From NCBI GenBank assembly GCA_945643635.1, contig CALZFC010000021.1, positions 4,934,001 to 4,998,000 of the forward strand: DNA of 64,000 nt. Reading direction: 5' to 3'. Source of the DNA: Allodiplogaster sudhausi. Its lineage: Eukaryota; Nematoda; Chromadorea; Rhabditida; Diplogasteridae. The position numbers and the translations under genes were made by a program. The notes below the pieces were generated by a model. That model did not search any database. It was not told where the DNA came from and saw only the letters and a program-made list of their open reading frames with translations. Shown piece by piece: positions 40,395-52,300 of this stretch; position 1 is the first letter of the stretch; each line of letters starts with the position of its first letter.

Positions 40395-43163
40395 GTAGCC
40401 ATTTTACAACCTTTGAAGATGCCGACCCTCGCCTTCTCGCGTCCCTCGGCTGGCACGATGTCGATCAACTCGCACTCGGGAGTCTCGACGCGCTCCGGCC
40501 TTTCAACCGCGACTACGGTATGAGCAGTATTCACTGTTTCGTGTTTTTGACCGTTTTTTCTTCACTACCTTTTCTCAATCAAATTACTGCGCAGTATCTA
40601 TATATTTCATTTTTTTTTAAATATAGCATCTGTAGATGCTCGGTCAATGCTAATGCTCCAGTGATGTGATTTTCCCTTCAAAAAGTGAAATGTTTGCTTG
40701 TAGTCGCCGAATTCGCTGAACCACCACTGGGGCAAGCAGATGACGCATCCTGACTACGAGCATCGCGGAGGCGGCCCGCCCAAGGGGGTCTATACATTTT
40801 TTAATTACAAAAAAATAACATTTTAAATTTAATTAGATTTACTATTTTGTAGGAGTATTTCTCCATCTCTGTTTTTCAAGTTCAGTTTGTGAATTAAATT
40901 TTTAAAAATACGTAATAGTATCCTTTAGGACGCTACATCGATCGACCTCGAGTGGCGCATGCGACTGAATGCGGAGAAGGAGCGGCGTGCGCGGGCTCTC
41001 GTGTGCGTTAAGGATTTGTTATAGTATATTTTATGGAATTTCTATATGGTTTAATTTATTTTTCGATTGATTAGTCAAACGATTTTTAAAAGAGATTCAA
41101 AATGAATAAAAAGTTGGAAGTAAACTCCATAGAATGCTTGAGTTCGCGCGACGGCGACGGTCTCTTCTCGGCGAGCGACCTGCTCTTTGGACATGACGAA
41201 TCGGCCGAACGCGCGCGCGCTATGCACGCCCGTTACGACGCCGTGCGGTTTACTTTTTAGAAATTGGTTCTTTTAGCCTTTTTGTTGGAACTTTGTGGAA
41301 CTACTTTTTCTGATGGCAAAGCGGCGCGAGCACGTGCCACCGAGCGACTTTGACGAGCAGAGTGCGCGCTTTGCCGACATCGACTCTCGTCTCGCGTGCG
41401 TAAAATATCGATCGATGATTATATAAATTTCTTTCTAAATTTTAATGGTGGCTTTGTGATGGTAGATGAAAAAAATGGAATAATAAATAAAACATTACTG
41501 ATCGATGAATTTCTAATCGAAATCTGACAAATTGACTAATTTAGTGATCTTCTGCGGAAGAAAGAGCGTGCGGACGCTTGGCGAAAGAACAAGGAGCGCA
41601 GCGACGAAGGAGAGCAGATGTCGAAGGATGAGATTCAGGAGATAGGAGTTAGAGGGAGAGAGAGCGAGAGAGAGAGAGAAGACACCGACAGAGAAGAGAG
41701 AAAGATGCTGATGGAGGGTGAAAGAGAAAGGAGAAAATGAGAGAGAACATGTCATGTTATTCACATTTTGCTGCTGCATCGTCGCAAATGTACAAACTCT
41801 CTCGTACTTTATTAGGAACGCCAATTCAAAGGGGTCGTTCAATTTCACATTTAGGTGCTGGCGTATGCGTTTAAGAAATATGCCGAGCGCGCCTCTGTTA
41901 TCTTCAATTCTAACGCCCATGTGGGATTTATTTATATCATTCACTTTTTGAAATGCATTAAAAAGTGCCTACGTTCATAGTAAGTAAAGCAATTTGATCA
42001 GTCGCTAAAAAGGTCGCATTACATATTTAGTCTGTTCTCACGTCGGCCGACGACATCGAGGCGCACATCGGCCAGCGTGGCCTAACGACGGAGCAACTGC
42101 GACGCAGGCGAGTTAGGGTGGCTACTTGGCTCAGCGGTTAAGTGTTCGTAGTATCGCTTGGAGGGCACGGGTTCGATTACCTCGACTCGTAGATGATTGT
42201 TCAGGGTGGGCGTGACGCATGGCCTCCGCCTCCTCATCGAATCTGGCCGTTATGGACGCGAAGAGATGGAGCTGCTGGCTAGCATGGTACACGGCTTGCA
42301 TTTTTATTTTTCTAAAATAAAATTCTTCCATCAAAAGATATTTATGATCACACAAAAAATGAATGTAAGTTCGAACTGGCGTGTCCTGCGAGTAGATACA
42401 CTCGTTCTCGCGTGATATTTAGCAGGTCGCACAAATACAATGAGTGGATATAATAGCATGACGAATGAGAGTGGGAATTGAAGCCGTAATTTGAAAGCCA
42501 ACATAATCTTTTGGTGATCCTCTTCCTTTAAATGAATAAATGTTATCCAGTGTAGTTTAACAACTGCAACGTTTTAGCAAAAAAAATTATATACATATTA
42601 CTTTTATTGTCCTCATTTATTCAAGAGAAAATATTCTTCTTACTTTATTTTAGTTCTTAATATTTTTCAGCTGGACACCACGCAGAACACCGCGTCACGA
42701 GCGTCTCCTTTCTGGCGCCCGCCATCCGTCCTCCATCGAATGTCAACCATTGGTGAGAGTTATTTATAAATTCAAAACACTATTAAACATATTAAATTTA
42801 CTGATGCATAAATTGCAAATCTATTTTTTAATATTTGCTATAATTAATTATTCATTGCAAAAACATGTAAGCTTGATTAAAATATAATTAGATGGTGAAA
42901 AGGAGTATTTCAGTTGAGGGCGCGGAAACCGACACGGCGTACTCGTCAGCCGTATTCGTCGCGACTGCTTTCTCTGACCGTCTCGTCCAATGTCTCGAGC
43001 ATGTCAGCAAAATATCTCTACGCTTAAAAGTGTTATTTTAACCACAAAATAACTTAAGATTTTTTCACTACTACATTTTTACCTGTTTTAGTCGCTCTCA
43101 GAGAATCTCTTGCTGCTCTTCGGCGCTGTTCTCATCCTTTTTGTCGCTACGACGCTTTTCTAG
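40395..43163 (+). CDS. Unidentified tail-anchored membrane protein with EF-hand-like segment
   Basis: Eleven exons join in phase: 40395-40517 (first ATG at 40419), 40704-40787, 40929-41002, 41143-41242, 41322-41395, 41545-41647, 42031-42107, 42205-42286, 42671-42752, 42914-43002, 43092-43163 (TAG). From 40419 this gives 311 residues. The N-terminus is serine/threonine-rich (RPSAGTMSINSHSGVSTRSG), followed by NHHWGKQMTHPDYEHRGGG. SRDGDGLFSASDLL resembles an EF-hand loop with a missing first ligand. A charged helical stretch follows (DLLRKKERADAWRKNKERSD, SKDEIQEIG), then LDTTQNT, and the extreme C-terminus is hydrophobic (LSENLLLLFGAVLILFVATTLF), fitting a tail anchor. The coiled, tail-anchored layout resembles SNARE-like proteins, but I cannot name a family. 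The join 42107/42205 uses a GC donor (AG|GCGAGT) across a tRNA-like element. Confidence 0.6.
42115..42209 (+). mobile_element. tRNA-derived element inserted in an exon, flanked by AGGGTGG repeats
   Basis: A box TGGCTCAGCGG (42127-42137) and B box GGTTCGATTAC (42170-42180) lie 43 bp apart, as in tRNA genes. AGGGTGG occurs at 42115-42121 and again at 42203-42209, 88 bp apart, a candidate 7 bp target duplication. Stem pairing is too poor for a functional tRNA. The element makes up nearly all of a 97 nt intron (42108-42204). Confidence 0.6.
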
Positions 43164-43366
43164 CGGTTATGAAGGTATTTTACTATATATTTTACCGATG
43201 AATTTATTGACGATTATTGTAATTCACATTCTTCATATTCTTGTAATCTCTTCCTAATTCACCATCCTTATTCAGGCAGCAAATTCTCGTGCCTCCTCTC
43301 ATTATTTTCTCCCCCCTCTCATGTTGGTTTTCGTTGAATAAAATTTTTTGTATTACTGAAGAGGCT
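43164..43366. other. Short AT-rich spacer between last gene and satellite
   Basis: This is the 3' flank of the tail-anchored gene. AATAAA at about 43338 could serve as its polyadenylation signal, only about 25 bp before the satellite starts. Confidence 0.5.
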
Positions 43367-46300
43367 GAGTCTTGGTTGAATAGGAGGGGTCACGGTTGAA
43401 GAGGAAGGGAGCATTCGACTTCGTCGTTGTCTCCCAACGCATAAAAAAGACCCGAGTCTTGGTTGAATGGGAGGAGTCACGGTTGAAGAGGCAGGGAGCA
43501 TTCAACTTCGTCGTTGTCTCCCAACGCATAAAAAAGACCCGAGTCTTGGTTGAATGGGAGGAGTCACGGTTGAAGAGGCAGGGAGCATTCGACTTCGTCG
43601 TTGTCTCCCAACGCATAAAAAAGACCCGAGTCTTGGTTGAATGGGAGGAGTCACGGTTGAAGAGGCAGGGAGCATTCGACTTCGTCGTTGTCTCCCAACG
43701 CATAAAAAAGACCCGAGTCTTGGTTGAATGGGAGGAGTCACGGTTGAAGAGGCAGGGAGCATTCGACTTCGTCGTTGTCTCCCAACGCATAAAAAAGACC
43801 CGAGTCTTGGTTGAATGGGAGGAGTCACGGTTGAAGAGGCAGGGAGCATTCGACTTCGTCGTTGTCTCCCAACGCATAAAAAAGACCCGAGTCTTGGTTG
43901 AATGGGAGGAGTCACGGTTGAAGAGGCAGGGAGCATTCGACTTCGTCGTTGTCTCCCAACGCATAAAAAAGACCCGAGTCTTGGTTGAATGGGAGGAGTC
44001 ACGGTTGAAGAGGCAGGGAGCATTTGACTTCGTCGTTGTCTCCCAACGCATAAAAAAGACCCGAGTTTTGGTTGAATGGGAGGAGTCACGGTTGAAGAGG
44101 CAGGGAGCATTCGACTTCGTCGTTGTCTCCCAACGCATAAAAAAGACCCGAGTCTTGGTTGAATGGGAGGAGTCACGGTTGAAGAGGCAGGGAGCATTCG
44201 ACTTCGTCGTTGTCTCCCAACGCATAAAAAAGACCCGAGTCTTGGTTGAATGGGAGGAGTCACGGTTGAAGAGGCAGGGAGCATTCGACTTCGTCGTTGT
44301 CTCCCAACGCATAAAAAAGACCCGAGTCTTGGTTGAATGGGAGGAGTCACGGTTGAAGAGGCAGGGAGCATTCGACTTCGTCGTTGTCTCCCAACGCATA
44401 AAAAAGACCCGAGTCTTGGTTGAATGGGAGGAGTCACGGTTGAAGAGGCAGGGAGTATTCGACTTCGTCGTTGTCTCCCAACGCATAAAAAAGACCCGAG
44501 TCTTGGTTGAATGGGAGGAGTCACGGTTGAAGAGGCAGGGAGCATTCGACTTCGTCGTTGTCTCCCAACGCATAAAAAAGACCCGAGTCTTGGTTGAATG
44601 GGAGGAGTCACGGTTGAAGAGGCAGGGAGCATTCGACTTCGTCGTTGTCTCCCAACGCATAAAAAAGACCAGAGTCTTGGTTGAATGGGAGGGGTCACGG
44701 TTGAAGAGGAAGGGAGCATTCGACTTCGTCGTTGTCTCCCAACGCATAAAAAAGACCCGTGTCTTGGTTGAATGGGAGGAGTCACGGTTGAAGAGGCAGG
44801 GAGCATTCGACTTCGTCGTTGTCTCCAAACGCATAAAAAAGACCCGAGTCTTGGTTGAATGGGAGGAGTCACGGTTGAAGAGGCAGGGAGCATTCGACTT
44901 CGTCGTTGTCTCCCAACGCATAAAAAAGACCCGAGTCTTGGTTGAATGGGAGGAGTCACGGTTGAAGAGGCAGGGAGCATTCGACTTCGTCGTTGTCTCC
45001 CAACGCATAAAAAAGACCCGAGTCTTGGTTGAATGGGAGGGGTCACGGTTGAAGAGGAAGGGAGCATTCGACTTCGTCGTTGTCTCCCAACGCATAAAAA
45101 AGACCCGAGTCTTGGTTGAATGGGAGGAGTCACGGTTGAAGAGGCAGGGAGCATTCGACTTCGTCGTTGTCTCCCAACGCATAAAAAAACCCGAGTCTTG
45201 GTTGAATGGGAGGGGTCACGGTTGAAGAGGAAGGGAGCATTCGACTTCGTCGTTGTCTCCCAACGCATAAAAAAGACCCGAGTCTTGGTTGAATGGGAGG
45301 AGTCACGGTTGAAGAGGCAGGGAGCATTCGACTTCGTCGTTGTCTCCCAACGCATAAAAAAGACCCGAGTCTTGGTTGAATGGGAGGAGTCACGGTTGAA
45401 GAGGCAGGGAGCATTCGACTTCGTCGTTGTCTCCCAACGCATAAAAAAGACCCGAGTCTTGGTTGAATGGGAGGAGTCACGGTTGAAGAGACAGGGAGCA
45501 TTCGACTTCGTCGTTGTCTCCCAACGCATAAAAAAGACCCGAGTCTTGGTTGAATGGGAGGAGTCACGGTTGAAGAGGCAGGGAGCATTCGACTTCGTCG
45601 TTGTCTCCCAACGCATAAAAAAGACCCGAGTCTTGGTTGAATGGGAGGAGTCACGGTTGAAGAGGCAGGGAGCATTCGACTTCGTCGTTGTCTCCCAACG
45701 CATAAAAAAGACCCGAGTCTTGGTTGAATGGGAGGAGTCACGGTTGAAGAGGCAGGGAGCATTCGACTTCGTCGTTGTCCCCAACGCATAAAAAAGACCC
45801 GAGTCTTGGTTGAATGGGAGGAGTCACGGTTGAAGAGGCAGGGAGCATTCGACTTCGTCGTTGTCTCCCAACGCATAAAAAAGACCCGAGTCTTGGTTGA
45901 ATGGGAGGAGTCACGGTTGAAGAGGCAGGGAGCATTCGACTTCGTCGTTGTCTCTCAACGCATAAAAAAGACCCGAGTCTTGGTTGAATGGGAGGAGTCA
46001 CGGTTGAAGAGGCAGGGAGCATTCGACTTCGTCGTTGTCTCCCAACGCATAAAAAAGACCCGAGTCTTGGTTGAATGGGAGGAGTCACGGTTGAAGAGGC
46101 AGGGAGCATTCGACTTCGTCGTTGTCTCCCAACGCATAAAAAAGACCCGAGTCTTGGTTGAATGGGAGGAGTCACGGTTGAAGAGGCAGGGAGCATTCGA
46201 CTTCGTCGTTGTCTCCCAACGCATAAAAAAGACCCGAGTCTTGGTTGAATGGGAGGAGTCACGGTTGAAGAGGCAGGGAGCATTCGACTTCGTCGTTGTC

Positions 46301-49300
46301 TCCCAACGCATAAAAAAGACCCGAGTCTTGGTTGAATGGGAGGGGTCACGGTTGAAGAGGAAGGGAGCATTCGACTTCGTCGTTGTCTCCCAACGCATAA
46401 AAAAGACCCGTGTCTTGGTTGAATGGGAGGAGTCACGGTTGAAGAGGCAGGGAGCATTCGACTTCGTCGTTGTCTCCCAACGCATAAAAAAGACCCGAGT
46501 CTTGGTTGAATGGGAGGAGTCACGGTTGAAGAGGCAGGGAGCATTCGACTTCGTCGTTGTCTCCCAACGCATAAAAAAGACCCGAGTCTTGGTTGAATGG
46601 GAGGAGTCACGGTTGAAGAGGCAGGGAGCATTCGACTTCGTCGTTGTCTCCCAACGCATAAAAAAGACCCGAGTCTTGGTTGAATGGGAGGGGTCACGGT
46701 TGAAGAGGAAGAGAGCATTCGACTTCGTCGTTGTCTCCCAACGCATAAAAAAGACCCGAGTCTTGGTTGAATGGGAGGAGTCACGGTTGAAGAGGCAGGG
46801 AGCATTCGACTTCGTCGTTGTCTCCCAACGCATAAAAAAGACCCGAGTCTTGGTTGAATGGGAGGAGTCACGGTTGAAGAGGCAGGGAGCATTCGACTTC
46901 GTCGTTGTCTCCCAACGCATAAAAAAGACCCGAGTCTTGGTTGAATGGGAGGAGTCACGGTTGAAGAGGCAGGGAGCATTCGACTTCGTCGTTGTCTCCC
47001 AACGCATAAAAAAGACCCGAGTCTTGGTTGAATGGGAGGAGTCACGGTTGAAGAGGCAGGGAGCATTCGACTTCGTCGTTGTCTCCCAACGCATAAAAAA
47101 GACCCGAGTCTTGGTTGAATGGGAGGAGTCACGGTTGAAGAGGCAGGGAGCATTCGACTTCGTCGTTGTCTCCCAACGCATAAAAAAGACCCGAGTCTTG
47201 GTTGAATGGGAGGAGTCACGGTTGAAGAGGCAGGGAGCATTCGACTTCGTCGTTGTCTCCCAACGCATAAAAAAGACCCGAGTCTTGGTTGAATGGGAGG
47301 GTCACGGTTGAAGAGGCAGGGAGCATTCGACTTCGTCGTTGTCTCCCAACGCATAAAAAAGACCCGAGTCTTGGTTGAATGGGAGGAGTCACGGTTGAAG
47401 AGGCAGGGAGCATTCGACTTCGTCGTTGTCTCCCAACGCATAAAAAAGACCCGAGTCTTGGTTGAATGGGAGGAGTCACGGTTGAAGAGGCAGGGAGCAT
47501 TCGACTTCGTCGTTGTCTCCCAACGCATAAAAAAGACCCGAGTCTTGGTTGAATGGGAGGAGTCACGGTTGAAGAGGCAGGGAGCATTCGACTTCGTCGT
47601 TGTCTCCCAACGCATACAAAAGACCCGAGTCTTGGTTGAATGGGAGGAGTCACGGTTGAAGAGGCAGGGAGCATTCGACTTCGTCGTTGTCTCCCAACGC
47701 ATAAAAAAGACCCGAGTCTTGGTTGAATGGGAGGAGTCACGGTTGAAGAGGCAGGGAGCATTCGACTTCGTCGTTGTCTCCCAACGCATAAAAAAGACCC
47801 GAGTCTTGGTTGAATGGGAGGAGTCACGGTTGAAGAGGCAGGGAGCATTCGACTTCGTCGTTGTCTCCCAACGCATAAAAAAGACCCGAGTCTTGGTTGA
47901 ATGGGAGGAGTCACGGTTGAAGAGGCAGGGAGCATTCGACTTCGTCGTTGTCTCCCAACGCATAAAAAAGACCCGAGTCTTGGTTGAATGGGAGGAGTCA
48001 CGGTTGAAGAGGCAGGGAGCATTCGACTTCGTCGTTGTCTCCCAACGCATAAAAAAGACCCGAGTCTTGGTTGAATGGGAGGAGTCACGGTTGAAGAGGC
48101 AGGGAGCATTCGACTTCGTCGTTGTCTCCCAACGCATAAAAAAGACCCGAGTCTTGGTTGAATGGGAGGAGTCACGGTTGAAGAGGCAGGGAGCATTCGA
48201 CTTCGTCGTTGTCTCCCAACGCATAAAAAAGACCCGAGTCTTGGTTGAATGGGAGGAGTCACGGTTGAAGAGGCAGGGAGCATTCGACTTCGTCGTTGTC
48301 TCCCAACGCATAAAAAAGACCCGAGTCTTGGTTGAATGGGAGGAGTCACGGTTGAAGAGGCAGGGAGCATTCGACTTCGTCGTTGTCTCCCAACGCATAA
48401 AAAAGACCCGAGTCTTGGTTGAATGGGAGGAGTCACGGTTGAAGAGGCAGGGAGCATTCGACTTCGTCGTTGTCTCCCAACGCATAAAAAAGACCCGAGT
48501 CTTGGTTGAATGGGAGGAGTCACGGTTGAAGAGGCAGGGAGCATTCGACTTCGTCGTTGTCTCCCAACGCATAAAAAAGACCCGAGTCTTGGTTGAATGG
48601 GAGGAGTCACGGTTGAAGAGGCAGGGAGCATTCGACTTCGTCGTTGTCTCCCAACGCATAAAAAAGACCCGAGTCTTGGTTGAATGGGAGGAGTCACGGT
48701 TGAAGAGGCAGGGAGCATTCGACTTCGTCGTTGTCTCCCAACGCATAAAAAAGACCCGAGTCTTGGTTGAATGGGAGGAGTCACGGTTGAAGAGGCAGGG
48801 AGCATTCGACTTCGTCGTTGTCTCCCAACGCATAAAAAAGACCCGAGTCTTGGTTGAATGGGAGGAGTCACGGTTGAAGAGGCAGGGAGCATTCGACTTC
48901 GTCGTTGTCTCCCAACGCATAAAAAAGACCCGAGTCTTGGTTGAATGGGAGGAGTCACGGTTGAAGAGGCAGGGAGCATTCGACTTCGTCGTTGTCTCCC
49001 AACGCATAAAAAAGACCCGAGTCTTGGTTGAATGGGAGGAGTCACGGTTGAAGAGGCAGGGAGCATTCGACTTCGTCGTTGTCTCCCAACGCATAAAAAA
49101 GACCCGAGTCTTGGTTGAATGGGAGGAGTCACGGTTGAAGAGGCAGGGAGCATTCGACTTCGTCGTTGTCTCCCAACGCATAAAAAAGACCCGAGTCTTG
49201 GTTGAATGGGAGGAGTCACGGTTGAAGAGGCAGGGAGCATTCGACTTCGTCGTTGTCTCCCAACGCATAAAAAAGACCCGAGTCTTGGTTGAATGGGAGG

Positions 49301-52300
49301 AGTCACGGTTGAAGAGGCAGGGAGCATTCGACTTCGTCGTTGTCTCCCAACGCATAAAAAAGACCCGAGTCTTGGTTGAATGGGAGGAGTCACGGTTGAA
49401 GAGGCAGGGAGCATTCGACTTCGTCGTTGTCTCCCAACGCATAAAAAAGACCCGAGTCTTGGTTGAATGGGAGGAGTCACGGTTGAAGAGGCAGGGAGCA
49501 TTCGACTTCGTCGTTGTCTCCCAACGCATAAAAAAGACCCGAGTCTTGGTTGAATGGGAGGAGTCACGGTTGAAGAGGCAGGGAGCATTCGACTTCGTCG
49601 TTGTCTCCCAACGCATAAAAAAGACCCGAGTCTTGGTTGAATGGGAGGAGTCACGGTTGAAGAGGCAGGGAGCATTCGACTTCGTCGTTGTCTCCCAACG
49701 CATAAAAAAGACCCGAGTCTTGGTTGAATGGGAGGAGTCACGGTTGAAGAGGCAGGGAGCATTCGACTTCGTCGTTGTCTCCCAACGCATAAAAAAGACC
49801 CGAGTCTTGGTTGAATGGGAGGAGTCACGGTTGAAGAGGCAGGGAGCATTCGACTTCGTCGTTGTCTCCCAACGCATAAAAAAGACCCGAGTCTTGGTTG
49901 AATGGGAGGAGTCACGGTTGAAGAGGCAGGGAGCATTCGACTTCGTCGTTGTCTCCCAACGCATAAAAAAGACCCGAGTCTTGGTTGAATGGGAGGAGTC
50001 ACGGTTGAAGAGGCAGGGAGCATTCGACTTCGTCGTTGTCTCCCAACGCATAAAAAAGACCCGAGTCTTGGTTGAATGGGAGGAGTCACGGTTGAAGAGG
50101 CAGGGAGCATTCGACTTCGTCGTTGTCTCCCAACGCATAAAAAAGACCCGAGTCTTGGTTGAATGGGAGGAGTCACGGTTGAAGAGGCAGGGAGCATTCG
50201 ACTTCGTCGTTGTCTCCCAACGCATAAAAAAGACCCGAGTCTTGGTTGAATGGGAGGAGTCACGGTTGAAGAGGCAGGGAGCATTCGACTTCGTCGTTGT
50301 CTCCCAACGCATAAAAAAGACCCGAGTCTTGGTTGAATGGGAGGAGTCACGGTTGAAGAGGCAGGGAGCATTCGACTTCGTCGTTGTCTCCCAACGCATA
50401 AAAAAGACCCGAGTCTTGGTTGAATGGGAGGAGTCACGGTTGAAGAGGCAGGGAGCATTCGACTTCGTCGTTGTCTCCCAACGCATAAAAAAGACCCGAG
50501 TCTTGGTTGAATGGGAGGAGTCACGGTTGAAGAGGCAGGGAGCATTCGACTTCGTCGTTGTCTCCCAACGCATAAAAAAGACCCGAGTCTTGGTTGAATG
50601 GGAGGAGTCACGGTTGAAGAGGCAGGGAGCATTCGACTTCGTCGTTGTCTCCCAACGCATAAAAAAGACCCGAGTCTTGGTTGAATGGGAGGAGTCACGG
50701 TTGAAGAGGCAGGGAGCATTCGACTTCGTCGTTGTCTCCCAACGCATAAAAAAGACCCGAGTCTTGGTTGAATGGGAGGAGTCACGGTTGAAGAGGCAGG
50801 GAGCATTCGACTTCGTCGTTGTCTCCCAACGCATAAAAAAGACCCGAGTCTTGGTTGAATGGGAGGAGTCACGGTTGAAGAGGCAGGGAGCATTCGACTT
50901 CGTCGTTGTCTCCCAACGCATAAAAAAGACCCGAGTCTTGGTTGAATGGGAGGAGTCACGGTTGAAGAGGCAGGGAGCATTCGACTTCGTCGTTGTCTCC
51001 CAACGCATAAAAAAGACCCGAGTCTTGGTTGAATGGGAGGAGTCACGGTTGAAGAGGCAGGGAGCATTCGACTTCGTCGTTGTCTCCCAACGCATAAAAA
51101 AGACCCGAGTCTTGGTTGAATGGGAGGAGTCACGGTTGAAGAGGCAGGGAGCATTCGACTTCGTCGTTGTCTCCCAACGCATAAAAAAGACCCGAGTCTT
51201 GGTTGAATGGGAGGAGTCACGGTTGAAGAGGCAGGGAGCATTCGACTTCGTCGTTGTCTCCCAACGCATAAAAAAGACCCGAGTCTTGGTTGAATGGGAG
51301 GAGTCACGGTTGAAGAGGCAGGGAGCATTCGACTTCGTCGTTGTCTCCCAACGCATAAAAAAGACCCGAGTCTTGGTTGAATGGGAGGAGTCACGGTTGA
51401 AGAGGCAGGGAGCATTCGACTTCGTCGTTGTCTCCCAACGCATAAAAAAGACCCGAGTCTTGGTTGAATGGGAGGAGTCACGGTTGAAGAGGCAGGGAGC
51501 ATTCGACTTCGTCGTTGTCTCCCAACGCATAAAAAAGACCCGAGTCTTGGTTGAATGGGAGGAGTCACGGTTGAAGAGGCAGGGAGCATTCGACTTCGTC
51601 GTTGTCTCCCAACGCATAAAAAAGACCCGAGTCTTGGTTGAATGGGAGGAGTCACGGTTGAAGAGGCAGGGAGCATTCGACTTCGTCGTTGTCTCCCAAC
51701 GCATAAAAAAGACCCGAGTCTTGGTTGAATGGGAGGAGTCACGGTTGAAGAGGCAGGGAGCATTCGACTTCGTCGTTGTCTCCCAACGCATAAAAAAGAC
51801 CCGAGTCTTGGTTGAATGGGAGGAGTCACGGTTGAAGAGGCAGGGAGCATTCGACTTCGTCGTTGTCTCCCAACGCATAAAAAAGACCCGAGTCTTGGTT
51901 GAATGGGAGGAGTCACGGTTGAAGAGGCAGGGAGCATTCGACTTCGTCGTTGTCTCCCAACGCATAAAAAAGACCCGAGTCTTGGTTGAATGGGAGGAGT
52001 CACGGTTGAAGAGGCAGGGAGCATTCGACTTCGTCGTTGTCTCCCAACGCATAAAAAAGACCCGAGTCTTGGTTGAATGGGAGGAGTCACGGTTGAAGAG
52101 GCAGGGAGCATTCGACTTCGTCGTTGTCTCCCAACGCATAAAAAAGACCCGAGTCTTGGTTGAATGGGAGGAGTCACGGTTGAAGAGGCAGGGAGCATTC
52201 GACTTCGTCGTTGTCTCCCAACGCATAAAAAAGACCCGAGTCTTGGTTGAATGGGAGGAGTCACGGTTGAAGAGGCAGGGAGCATTCGACTTCGTCGTTG

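Noticed and set aside
41513..41944. 143-codon - strand frame starting MNDINKSHMGVRIEDNRG
   Set aside because: It is antisense to a phase-consistent + strand exon (41545-41647) and the rest lies in its intron; no family is recognised.
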